This document shows positions 1 to 6,778 of a stretch of DNA of 11,396 nt, piece after piece. The stretch's first letter is position 1, and each line of letters opens with the position of its first letter. Below the pieces are notes generated by a model, which worked only from the letters and a program-made list of their open reading frames with translations, did not search any database and was not told where the DNA came from. A program made the position numbers and the translations under genes. This DNA comes from an uncultured bacterium (GTDB lineage Bacteria; Hydrogenedentota; Hydrogenedentia; Hydrogenedentales; JAEUWI01): assembly GCA_937895305.1 (NCBI GenBank), contig CALAXS010000027.1:1-11396 (forward strand). The letters are read 5' to 3'.

Positions 1-170
1 CAGGCAACTTTTTAGTCCTCGAAATAAGAAACACTTACAGCAATAACGGGTAATGTTGAGGCCCTGTGTTACACCAAGTGGTGTTCGATCTATTAAGGAA
101 AATCCTGTTAACACAGTCCTTAAACAAAGGGTAGCTAACAAGAACATCCTTTATACGCGAAGATGGGGAT
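1..170. other. Non-coding left edge with nested dyads
   Basis: No credible gene is seen here; it lies downstream of the ThuA-like gene. It holds a perfect 8-bp inverted repeat, CTGTGTTA (64-71) and TAACACAG (109-116), with a second dyad, ACACCAAGTGGTGT (71-84), nested between the arms. No T-tract follows on the minus strand, so this is not a convincing terminator for the ThuA-like gene. A regulatory site for a gene beyond the left edge is possible but unsupported. Confidence 0.4.
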
Positions 171-917
171 CTATTCCATTTTTTCCAATGGCTCGGAGCA
201 ACAACGTTTGGGGGGGGCCAGCAGCCGGGTGGGTGCGGCCCATTTTACGCCGTTATAGATGACCTGAAGCACGTGTTCGTTGTAGTAGATGGGCAGGGTC
301 TCGTGACCGGGCCGAAAGTAGAAGACCTTGCCCAGACCCCGGTGCCAGCAGCAACCACTGCGAAAGACTTCACCGCCCTGAAACCAGCTGATAAAAACCT
401 GCTGGTCCGGCTGGGGAATATCAAAGTGCTCACCGTACATCTCGGTTCGTTCCAGTTCGATGTACTCAGGCAGGCCCTCGGCGATGGGGTGACCGGGGTT
501 CACACACCATATACGCTCCTTCTCGCCGATGCCTTCCCATTCGCGCCATTTAAGGCCACAGGACGTACCCATAAGTTTGATAAAGGGCTTGGAATAGTGG
601 GCACTGTGGAGGGGCACGAAGCCCATGCCGCGCTCGACCACGGCCTGATGTACACGGGCTGCATTTTCATCGGTGACACGGTCGTGGGCGGTATGGCCCC
701 ACCAGGTCATGACATCGGTGGTCTCTAAAATCTCGTCGCTCAGGCCCTGCTCGGGACTGTCCAGGGTGACCGACCGCACGGAAGCAATACCGGGACGACC
801 CTCCAGCGACTTCGCGATTTGACCGCCCATACCTTGGGGATACAATTTCCCCACAACGTCCATTTCTTTTTCATGTACGCCTTCGTTCCAAATCGTTACA
901 CGAATACCATCATGCAT
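171..917 (-). CDS. ThuA-like domain protein
   Basis: A 248-residue protein of the ThuA family (trehalose-utilisation-like, class-I glutamine amidotransferase-like fold), probably cytoplasmic with no signal peptide. The family start is visible as IRVTIWNEGVHEK (residues 5-17). It is followed by TWWGHTAHD (71-79), PLHSAHYSK (102-110) and a C-terminal block from GGEVF (181-185) to FRPGHET (201-207), all typical of ThuA-like proteins. The biochemical role of this family is poorly defined; some members are linked to sugar metabolism, so no reaction is assigned. I chose the ATG at 917 because GAGGTG lies about 9 nt upstream and the family motif begins directly after it. An in-frame ATG at 965 would add 16 Lys-rich residues that do not look like family sequence. 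The start overlaps the end of ppk1 by 8 nt (ATGCATGA), which implies translational coupling. The last 18 or so residues look like a non-conserved tail. Confidence 0.88.
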   Translation of the reverse strand: MHDGIRVTIWNEGVHEKEMDVVGKLYPQGMGGQIAKSLEGRPGIASVRSVTLDSPEQGLSDEILETTDVMTWWGHTAHDRVTDENAARVHQAVVERGMGFVPLHSAHYSKPFIKLMGTSCGLKWREWEGIGEKERIWCVNPGHPIAEGLPEYIELERTEMYGEHFDIPQPDQQVFISWFQGGEVFRSGCCWHRGLGKVFYFRPGHETLPIYYNEHVLQVIYNGVKWAAPTRLLAPPKRCCSEPLEKME

Positions 918-2973
918 CAGCCAACACCTCATCATCTTTTTTTTCTTCAGCGGGGATCGCTTCAACCGCTTCTACCATATTGGCTGTTTCCCAGAGGCGC
1001 ATGAGGTAGTTATAACTTTCCACCTGGGCACGTTGCCCACTGGTCTCGCTACCCACGTAATGGTTCGCCTGGGTCTCATCGAGGATGCGGGCCTTGTACG
1101 TGTCAGAAACCTGGATGGCCATCATCTCGGTTACCTGTTGTTGCAGGGATGGATCGAGGATGGGGAAGGCGACTTCAATACGCCAGTCCAGGTTCCGTTC
1201 CATAAGGTCCGCAGAGCTCATGTAGATGCGGCGGTCCTCGCCTGTACCAAAGATATAGACCCGCTGATGTTCCAGGTAACAATCCAGGATGGAGATGGCG
1301 CGAATGTTGACATGGGGGCGCATGGCGAAGGTGGTGCGTACTACGAGATCCATCTTCACCACGGCATCGGACGCTTCGACCAGCTTCTTGATGATGCTGA
1401 TGTCTGTGAGGTGGTTGACCTTGAGAAAAATATACCCTTCATCGCCCTTGGCCGTTTCGCGGTCGATAAGCTTGCTAATGGTAGCACGGGAATTAAAGGG
1501 GGACACGAGTAACAGTTTGAATTTGGGGGATTGAATGGTACGCATCTGGGAGGCTTCGACCAGATATTCCAGAATTTGGTCGGCTTCTTTTACCATTTTC
1601 TTTGATGCGGTCATCAACATGGAATCCACATAGAGCCGACCTGTGGTCTCGTTAAAGTTCCCGGTAGAAAAGGCCGCTACCGAACCGCCACGGCGTTCGA
1701 TGATAAGGAGTTTGCTGTGTACTTTCATGGGGGGCACACCATAGGTCACGGTGGCCCCGACTTCCTGGAGGCGTTCCGCAATTTCGATGTTGTGTTCTTC
1801 ATCGAAACGCGCCTGAAGCTCTACATTAACAGTGACCGCCTTGCCATTGCGCGCGCCATTACACAGGGCGTTTACAATCTGTGAGTTGTTGGCGGAACGG
1901 TACATGGTCAGCTTGATAGCAGTGACCTTGGGGTCGATGGCCGCTTCACGGAGCAGCCGTACCACATGGTCGAAGGATTGATAGGGGTAGGTGACCAGAA
2001 GATCCTGTTCCTTGATGAGGTCGATGATGGGGGTCCGTGATCGATCCAGGATGGGATGGGGTACGGGGTTCGCCTTGGGTGTTGAAAGGTCAGGACGCTT
2101 GTTGGGAAAGCCCATGAGGTCTTTCATATTGTGGTAGCGTCCACCGGGGATGAGCGTATCTTCGCTGCTGATCTTGAGCCCTTCGAGCAGGACCTGGCGC
2201 AGACCGATGGGTATGGCGGCATCATAGACCAGACGGGTCGGTCGTCCGCCCTTTCGCTGGCGCAGAACGCGCTCCATCTTTTTCACATGGCCTTCGGAGA
2301 AGTCGTTGTCCATGTCCAACTCAGCATCGCGGGAGATTTTAAACTCGAACGCTTCAATCTGGTCGTAATCGAAGATGTAAAAAATTTCATTTAGGCAGTA
2401 ACGGATTACATCATCGAGGTACATGATGTCGCCACTGGGCAACTCTACAAACCGGGGCATATTCGGTGGTATTTCGAGAATGGCGAAGCGTTTTTTCTTG
2501 CCCCACATGACCACACCGAAATAGAGTGCGCCATCACGAAGTGCAGGAAATTTCAGGTTCTTGGTGAGGATGATGGGGACCAGGCTGGGCAATACGGATT
2601 TCTGAAAGTACTCGTCGAGCCAGGAAGTCACTTCGAGGGATTGTACCGAAATGTCGTGTTCAGTAAGGATGCGCGTGCCCTCTTCCGCGAGGCCGGACAT
2701 AATGCCGGCATAGGCAGTACGGAAGCGCTCGTCCAGTTCACGGGCCTTGTGGCCGATAACTTCGAGGACTTCGCGCATGCTGCCCTTGCCCAGTTCGATG
2801 CGGCGCTGGATACTGGCTACACGGACTTTGAACATCTCGTCCATGTTGGAGGAAAAGATGCCGAGGAATTTCAGGCGGTCCATGAGGGGGTTACGCCGGT
2901 CTTCAGCTTCCTGCAATACCCGTTCATTGAAGGAAAGGGTGGATATTTCGCGTATTTGATGTAGATTTTTCAT
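910..2973 (-). CDS. ppk1: Polyphosphate kinase 1 (PPK1)
   Basis: Full-length (687 aa) polyphosphate kinase, which reversibly makes inorganic polyphosphate from the gamma phosphate of ATP. The N-terminal domain opens with REISTLSFNERVLQEAED (8-25) and FSSNMDEMFKVRV (40-52). The two phospholipase-D-like catalytic domains follow, with MKVHSKLLIIERR (416-428) carrying the likely phosphorylated His419, STGNFNETTGRLYVD (436-450), and YLEHQRVYIF (566-575) with the second catalytic His569. SSADLMERNLDWRIEV (586-601) is also typical. Oddities are a Thr12 where I recall a conserved Trp in the RELSWLxFN block, and a shortened, altered loop at 545-559 before the second His. The start at 2973 fits the family start exactly, yet I see no Shine-Dalgarno sequence upstream. 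It follows the LOG gene by 78 bp, with a probable terminator between, so it likely has its own promoter. It overlaps the ThuA-like gene downstream. Confidence 0.97.
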   Translation of the reverse strand: MKNLHQIREISTLSFNERVLQEAEDRRNPLMDRLKFLGIFSSNMDEMFKVRVASIQRRIELGKGSMREVLEVIGHKARELDERFRTAYAGIMSGLAEEGTRILTEHDISVQSLEVTSWLDEYFQKSVLPSLVPIILTKNLKFPALRDGALYFGVVMWGKKKRFAILEIPPNMPRFVELPSGDIMYLDDVIRYCLNEIFYIFDYDQIEAFEFKISRDAELDMDNDFSEGHVKKMERVLRQRKGGRPTRLVYDAAIPIGLRQVLLEGLKISSEDTLIPGGRYHNMKDLMGFPNKRPDLSTPKANPVPHPILDRSRTPIIDLIKEQDLLVTYPYQSFDHVVRLLREAAIDPKVTAIKLTMYRSANNSQIVNALCNGARNGKAVTVNVELQARFDEEHNIEIAERLQEVGATVTYGVPPMKVHSKLLIIERRGGSVAAFSTGNFNETTGRLYVDSMLMTASKKMVKEADQILEYLVEASQMRTIQSPKFKLLLVSPFNSRATISKLIDRETAKGDEGYIFLKVNHLTDISIIKKLVEASDAVVKMDLVVRTTFAMRPHVNIRAISILDCYLEHQRVYIFGTGEDRRIYMSSADLMERNLDWRIEVAFPILDPSLQQQVTEMMAIQVSDTYKARILDETQANHYVGSETSGQRAQVESYNYLMRLWETANMVEAVEAIPAEEKKDDEVLADA

Positions 2974-2982
2974 AGGTGATTT

Positions 2983-2988
2983 AGTGTA
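2983..2988 (-). promoter_or_regulatory. Possible -10 box of ppk1
   Basis: On the minus strand TACACT lies 9 nt before the ppk1 ATG, with no Shine-Dalgarno between. Transcription starting 6-9 nt after such a box would give a nearly leaderless message. The upstream -35 region is weak (TTGGAC lies too far away at roughly 20 nt). This is a tentative call from one hexamer. Confidence 0.25.
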
Positions 2989-3011
2989 CGCGTTGAAGGC
3001 CCTGCGAGTCC

Positions 3012-3043
3012 AAAAAAACCGGAATATTTTTATGGCATTCCAG
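3012..3043 (-). terminator. Rho-independent terminator after LOG gene
   Basis: Read on the minus strand, CTGGAAT (3043-3037) pairs with ATTCCGG (3025-3019) across an 11-nt loop and is followed at once by seven T residues (3018-3012). The stem is 7 bp with one G-T wobble. It starts 9 nt beyond the stop codon of the LOG-family gene and ends before ppk1, so it would separate the two transcription units. Confidence 0.6.
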
Positions 3044-3051
3044 TGGCCCGA

Positions 3052-3864
3052 CTACAGGTACAATCGCGTAAGTTCTTTCGTAAGATAGTCATAGGCCTCA
3101 TCAACATCATCGAAAAATTTGAAAAGCTCCAGGTCTTCCGGGCTGATGGTACCCCATTCCAGTAAATGCTCCAGGTTAAGGACTTTCTTCCAGTACTCAG
3201 AGCCGAACAGAACCACAGGCATGACCTTCTGCGCGGTGCCCGTCTGGATGAGGGTCAGCACTTCGAAGAGTTCGTCCATGGTGCCAAAGCCACCGGGAAA
3301 GACGACGAGGGCCTTGGCGAGGTACATGAACCAGAATTTACGGACGAAGAAGTAGTGAAATTCGAAACAAAGCTCGGGGGTGATATAGGGATTCTCCTCC
3401 TGTTCGTGGGGCAGGCTGATGTTGAGGCCCACCGTTTTGCCACCCGCCTCGCTGGCCCCGCGGTTTGCAGCTTCCATGATGCCCGGGCCACCCCCGGAAC
3501 AGACGAGAAAACGTTTGCCGTGGTCGCGGGTCATGGCCCAGGCGGTGAGACGACGCGCCAATTCACGGGATTGCTCGTAGTACCGGGCAAGGGCCACCCC
3601 CTTTTCTGCTTTGGTATGGGCCAGTTTCGTCTCACGCGAATGGGGATCTGCATCGAGGGCCTGCTTCGCTGCCCGCAGGGCCGCTTCAGCCTTGTCCTGC
3701 GACTTGATACGTGCGCTGCCAAAGAAAACGATGGTGTCTTCCACATCGTTATCCCGGAAACGGGCCCGTGGTTCGATAAATTCGCAAAGCACCCGAACAG
3801 TGCGTGCGTCGGGCGAATTGAGGAATTCGATATTGTTATAGGCTTTGGTGACTTCTTCGGCCAT
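3052..3864 (-). CDS. LOG-family protein (TIGR00730-type nucleotide phosphoribohydrolase)
   Basis: A 270-residue Rossmann-fold protein of the LOG family (often mis-annotated lysine decarboxylase). Characterised members cleave ribose 5'-phosphate from cytokinin nucleotides or other nucleoside monophosphates. The nucleotide-binding motif GGGPGIMEAANRG (124-136) and the signature PGGFGTMDE (190-198) are both intact, so the protein is probably active; it has no signal peptide or membrane helix. It is longer than the roughly 190-residue short LOG proteins: there is a 43-residue N-terminal extension and a charged helical segment (about 57-107) between the first strand (TIVFFGSARI) and the FLVCSGGG strand. 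The ATG at 3864 is chosen because the frame upstream (to 4206) runs through an intergenic repeat and does not look like protein. A weak AAGAG sits about 9 nt upstream. The true substrate cannot be told from sequence. It is probably transcribed alone, ending at the terminator downstream. Confidence 0.92.
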   Translation of the reverse strand: MAEEVTKAYNNIEFLNSPDARTVRVLCEFIEPRARFRDNDVEDTIVFFGSARIKSQDKAEAALRAAKQALDADPHSRETKLAHTKAEKGVALARYYEQSRELARRLTAWAMTRDHGKRFLVCSGGGPGIMEAANRGASEAGGKTVGLNISLPHEQEENPYITPELCFEFHYFFVRKFWFMYLAKALVVFPGGFGTMDELFEVLTLIQTGTAQKVMPVVLFGSEYWKKVLNLEHLLEWGTISPEDLELFKFFDDVDEAYDYLTKELTRLYL

Positions 3865-3998
3865 GGTGTGTACTCTTGTATGTGCGCACGGTAACGGGCA
3901 AATGGCATTCGCGCCTGGCATTCCATGGTAGCGTATTGGCGTGGAGATTGCATCCGGCGGCTGCCGAAGTCGTTGGTGCCACTGTACAATCATCAGGA

Positions 3999-4140
3999 CC
4001 AAGCCAGATTGCCGCGTCGTCCGCTGGTGGCGTCCTCCTCGCAATGACGTGCTTTGTATGGTGATCGTGTGCTCTTGAGAGGATGTGACCTTAACCGTCA
4101 TTGCGTGCGGAATGAAATGAAGCGCGGCAATCTGGCTTGG
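3999..4140. repeat. MITE-like inverted-repeat element
   Basis: The outer arms are perfect 18-bp inverted repeats: CCAAGCCAGATTGCCGCG at 3999-4016 and its complement at 4123-4140. Inner arms are a perfect 10-bp pair, CGCAATGACG (4040-4049) and CGTCATTGCG (4096-4105). The sequence CGTCATTGCG...GGCAATCT resembles a palindromic repeat type found dispersed through many bacterial genomes, here present as two units head to head around a 46-bp spacer. There is no transposase gene. It could fold into a long hairpin in RNA or single-stranded DNA. I found no target-site duplication that I trust. Confidence 0.75.
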
Positions 4141-4237
4141 CCCAAATGATGAGGCGTATTTACCACGACTTCTGTACATGGACTGTTCAAAGTAATAGAA
4201 ATACAAATCGCATTGGGAAGTGTCGGAATCGTACCGT

Positions 4238-4267
4238 TTGGGGCAACCCGTCTTTACCTGCTAAACT
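4238..4267 (+). promoter_or_regulatory. Candidate promoter of transglutaminase-like gene
   Basis: TTGGGG (4238-4243) and TAAACT (4262-4267) are 18 bp apart, and the -10 is preceded by TGC, an extended -10 arrangement. Transcription would start near 4274 and give a leader of about 19 nt containing the GGAG ribosome site at 4282-4285. The spacing is consistent; the hexamers are imperfect. Confidence 0.35.
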
Positions 4268-4292
4268 ACCCGTCCACCCTTGGAGAAAAGTT

Positions 4293-5717
4293 ATGCGTCG
4301 TTTTGTTATCCCCTTTATTGCCCTTGTTTTTGCGCCTTTGTTATTTGCCCAGAATCTGGATGTGGATTCGTTATTGGGTGAAAACTGGTATGGCCTCTAT
4401 CTGAACGGGCAGAAAGCAGGGTATTCCTATCAGGGGGTGGAGCGGAATGGGGATGTCGTTGAAGTGACGGAGGATGCGCGGTTCCAGATCAACATGGTGG
4501 GTATCCGCCAGGACATGCTCATCTATGTACAGCGTAATTACAATTTGCAGGGCGATTTGTTGAGTATAGAGTCGAAGGTGGTGGACCCCAGCGGTACGTC
4601 GGTATTTAATGGCGTGGTGCAGGACAATTCGCTCTTGCTGAAGAGCACGGTGGGGGGTGAGGACAAGGAGCATGTGCTACCCAAGCCAAAGGAATCGCTA
4701 CGGGATTCGGTGAAACATTCCTTGTGGATTCAGGAAAAACCGAAAATAGGGGATAGCCTGGACTTTTCGGTCTTTGAGCCCATGTACCAACAGGAGATCA
4801 CGGGAAAAAGTTTTATCCTGGAGGAGGAAGAGCGACTCTTCGAAGGGATTTTGACCAAGGTCTATAAGGTGAAGACGACGCTGGACGTGATGGGCATCGA
4901 CTCGGTCTCATATGTAACCGCGGATGGTGTCACGCTCGAGGATGTGGTGGCGGGTATCATCGTGATGCGCCTGGAGTCAGAAGAGCAAGCGAAAGATGTG
5001 CAGTACAGCAATGATGTAATCGTGTCCAATGCCGCTATGGTCGATTCACCCATCGAAGATCCCCATGGGCGTAGCTCGTTGCATCTGGAATTGAAGGGGC
5101 CCTTGAATGAAAGCCATCTCTTTAATGATGAACGCCAGTTTATAGAGGCGGTGGGCGATAGTTTTAATTTTGTGGCGAACCAGATCAGCCTTGAGCAGAC
5201 GGAAATACCTGCGTTACCCATAACGGATGAAACCGTTACGGAATGGCTGAAGCCAACAACCTATATCCAGAGTGACCATCCGAAGATTGTGGAGAAGGCA
5301 AAGGAGATCATGGGGGATACGACGGATGCTTTTGAGGCATCGGAAAAGTTGTGCCATTGGGTGGATGACAACATGCGAAGCACATTTTCAGCGCGGTTAA
5401 CCAATGCGCTGGAGGTTATCGAGAGCCTGGAAGGGGATTGCACAGAACACAGCGTCCTCTTTATCGCACTGGCCAGGGCCGCAGGGCTACCTGCCCGTGA
5501 AGTCGCCGGGCTTATCTATGTACAGGGTGCTCAGCCCGGTTTCTATTTTCACCAATGGGCGAAGGTTTGGGTGGGGAAGTGGATTGATGTGGACCCCACC
5601 TTTAATCAACCGCTGGCGGACGTGACACACATCAAACTGGCGGAAGGGGATCTCATGCAACAGGCGCGACTCATCCCCATCATCGGGCGACTAAGTATTA
5701 CGGTAATAGAGGACTAG
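4293..5717 (+). CDS. Exported transglutaminase-like domain protein
   Basis: A 474-residue protein with a clear Sec signal peptide (residues 1-19, MRRFVIPFIALVFAPLLFA, likely cut before QNLD), so it should act in the periplasm. Residues 20 to about 300 form a beta-rich region starting WYGLYLNGQKAGYSYQGVE (32-50), a pattern often seen ahead of bacterial transglutaminase-like domains. The C-terminal domain has an intact Cys-His-Asp triad: Cys383 in EGDCTEHS, His420 in FHQWAKVW, and Asp434 in DVDPTFN. Such domains are cysteine proteases, amidases or transglutaminases, so the reaction is unknown. The ATG at 4293 is chosen over the upstream ATG at 4137 because GGAG lies 7 nt upstream and the signal peptide begins directly; the upstream codons overlap the repeat. 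It is probably a single-gene unit. Its stop overlaps the stop of the convergent dehydrogenase gene, and no terminator is visible between them. Confidence 0.92.
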   Translation: MRRFVIPFIALVFAPLLFAQNLDVDSLLGENWYGLYLNGQKAGYSYQGVERNGDVVEVTEDARFQINMVGIRQDMLIYVQRNYNLQGDLLSIESKVVDPSGTSVFNGVVQDNSLLLKSTVGGEDKEHVLPKPKESLRDSVKHSLWIQEKPKIGDSLDFSVFEPMYQQEITGKSFILEEEERLFEGILTKVYKVKTTLDVMGIDSVSYVTADGVTLEDVVAGIIVMRLESEEQAKDVQYSNDVIVSNAAMVDSPIEDPHGRSSLHLELKGPLNESHLFNDERQFIEAVGDSFNFVANQISLEQTEIPALPITDETVTEWLKPTTYIQSDHPKIVEKAKEIMGDTTDAFEASEKLCHWVDDNMRSTFSARLTNALEVIESLEGDCTEHSVLFIALARAAGLPAREVAGLIYVQGAQPGFYFHQWAKVWVGKWIDVDPTFNQPLADVTHIKLAEGDLMQQARLIPIIGRLSITVIED

Positions 5718-6556
5718 TTGTCAGTATCCTTGCCACGGCGCGCCTCGTGCATCTTGTTCACCTTGCCCTTACTGGATTGGCGCAGGATAAAGCGAAAGAG
5801 ACGGGGAAAATAGCGAATCATGAAAACGATAGCCTTACCGTGTCCGGTGATGACGGCTTCGGGTTTACGCCTGTAGAGTGCATTGATGATGTCCCGGGCA
5901 GCCTTGTCCGTGGGTACAACAATCCAGCCGGGCACCGGATCCTTGCTTCCGGTAAACACCCCTTGATTATTCACGCTACGAATCTCGCTGGCGACAATTC
6001 CGGGTGAGATACAGGTCACGGACACGCCCTGATCGGCAAGGTCATAGTACATGGATTCGGCAATACCGCGCACCGCATATTTGCTCGCGCAGTACGGGGC
6101 GAATGCCGGCGCACCAAAGTGGCCCATGATGCTGGAGACGAGACCAATGCGTCCCTTTCGCTCAATCACATCGGGCAGGGTGGCATAGATAGTGTCGAGT
6201 ACCCCGAAGACGTTGGTGTCGAATTGACGGTGAAAGTCCCCGGTCTCCAGTTTCTGAATGGCCTTGCTCACGCCGAAGCCCGCATTGGCCAGGACCAGAT
6301 CAATGCCCCCGAATTTTGCCTTGGCTTCAACGACCGCAGCATCGATACTGGCACGATCACACACATCGCATTCAACGGCCAGGGCCGCACCCCCACTGGA
6401 TTCAATGTCTTCCACCACCTGCAGTAGTTTTTCTGCGCGTCGCGCAGCGAGGACTACATTGGCCCCGTCGCTGGCGAGTTGTCGTGCGATTTCAGCGCCG
6501 ATGCCGGAAGATGCCCCGGTGATGAATGCGGTCTGTCCATTGAATCGATTGCCCAT
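5714..6556 (-). CDS. Short-chain dehydrogenase/reductase (SDR)
   Basis: A 280-residue classical SDR, an NAD(P)-dependent oxidoreductase. The cofactor motif TGASSGIG (13-20) is followed by CDV (63-65), LANAG (89-93), Asn115, Ser142 in VSSIMGH, and Tyr155/Lys159 in YCASK, giving a complete Asn-Ser-Tyr-Lys tetrad. ARR (38-40) after the second strand would suit NADP(H). SPGIVASEI (184-192) is the usual loop after the active site. The C-terminal tail (about 240-280) is aromatic and basic (MIRYFPRLFRFILRQ), and could be a membrane-associating amphipathic helix. The substrate cannot be inferred from sequence or context. The ATG at 6556 has TAGGAG about 8 nt upstream. It lies 222 bp beyond the end of the glycosyltransferase operon, with a repeat and a candidate promoter between, so it is probably expressed separately. 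Its stop codon shares CTAG with the convergent transglutaminase-like gene. Confidence 0.95.
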   Translation of the reverse strand: MGNRFNGQTAFITGASSGIGAEIARQLASDGANVVLAARRAEKLLQVVEDIESSGGAALAVECDVCDRASIDAAVVEAKAKFGGIDLVLANAGFGVSKAIQKLETGDFHRQFDTNVFGVLDTIYATLPDVIERKGRIGLVSSIMGHFGAPAFAPYCASKYAVRGIAESMYYDLADQGVSVTCISPGIVASEIRSVNNQGVFTGSKDPVPGWIVVPTDKAARDIINALYRRKPEAVITGHGKAIVFMIRYFPRLFRFILRQSSKGKVNKMHEARRGKDTDN

Positions 6557-6587
6557 GGTTCATGCTCCTATGTGTTGACTGATGCGC

Positions 6588-6616
6588 ATGATAGCGTAGT
6601 GTGAATGAAATTGGAA
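6588..6616 (-). promoter_or_regulatory. Candidate promoter of SDR gene
   Basis: On the minus strand TTCCAA (6616-6611) and TATCAT (6593-6588) are separated by 17 bp. A start near 6581 would leave a leader of about 24 nt containing the TAGGAG ribosome site. The -10 is good and the -35 is weak. Confidence 0.4.
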
Positions 6617-6660
6617 TACGAACGAACGTACAAAGCTTCGAGGCTATTCTGAGTCCACTG

Positions 6661-6763
6661 GTTCCCATGCTGTGCGTGGGAATCCGGGCGGGTATTTTTA
6701 GTACGATAGTTTTATGCAAAGCACGTCTGGTCACGTATGCATTCCCACGCAGAGCGTGGGAAC
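6661..6763. repeat. Paired palindromic repeat (GTTCCCAYGC...GCGTGGGAAY)
   Basis: Two 23-bp units in opposite orientation, 6661-6683 and 6741-6763, match at 21 of 23 positions after reverse complementing. Each is itself nearly palindromic (GTTCCCACGC and GCGTGGGAAT around a 3-nt centre), so each can form a hairpin of about 10 bp. This GTTCCCA...TGGGAAC type is common as a dispersed repeat in many bacteria. The right-hand unit lies 15 bp after the stop codon of the PMT-type gene. In its transcript it would form a stable hairpin without a T-tract, perhaps limiting read-through or 3' decay. Confidence 0.75.
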
Positions 6764-6778
6764 GAGGGGAAAGGGAAT

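Larger units (their letters stand above)
3865..4292. other. 428-bp divergent intergenic region
   Basis: This region separates the LOG gene (minus) from the transglutaminase-like gene (plus). It must hold promoters for both; I can only propose one, for the plus-strand gene at 4238-4267. About a third of it is the inverted-repeat element at 3999-4140. Positions 3865-3998 show no convincing gene, and I see no clear sigma-70 boxes for the LOG gene. Confidence 0.6.

Noticed and set aside
53..262. 69-codon plus-strand frame at the left edge
   Set aside because: It overlaps the 3' end of the ThuA-like gene and has no ribosome site or recognisable sequence.
3166..3894. 242-codon plus-strand open frame
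   Set aside because: It lies antisense to the LOG-family gene, whose motifs are clear; it has no recognisable domain and is a frame shadow.
3999..4140. CRISPR or tRNA-like structure
   Set aside because: There is one inverted pair, no repeat-spacer periodicity and no cloverleaf or anticodon arm.
3865..4206. Upstream extension of the LOG reading frame (114 extra residues)
   Set aside because: The added sequence runs through the inverted-repeat element, has no family similarity I can see, and the ATG at 3864 matches a normal long-form LOG N-terminus.
6693..6709. TATTTTTNGTACGATAG also present at 8754-8770
   Set aside because: A 16 of 17 match inside a coding region and a repeat spacer; a match this short can arise by chance in a window of this size.
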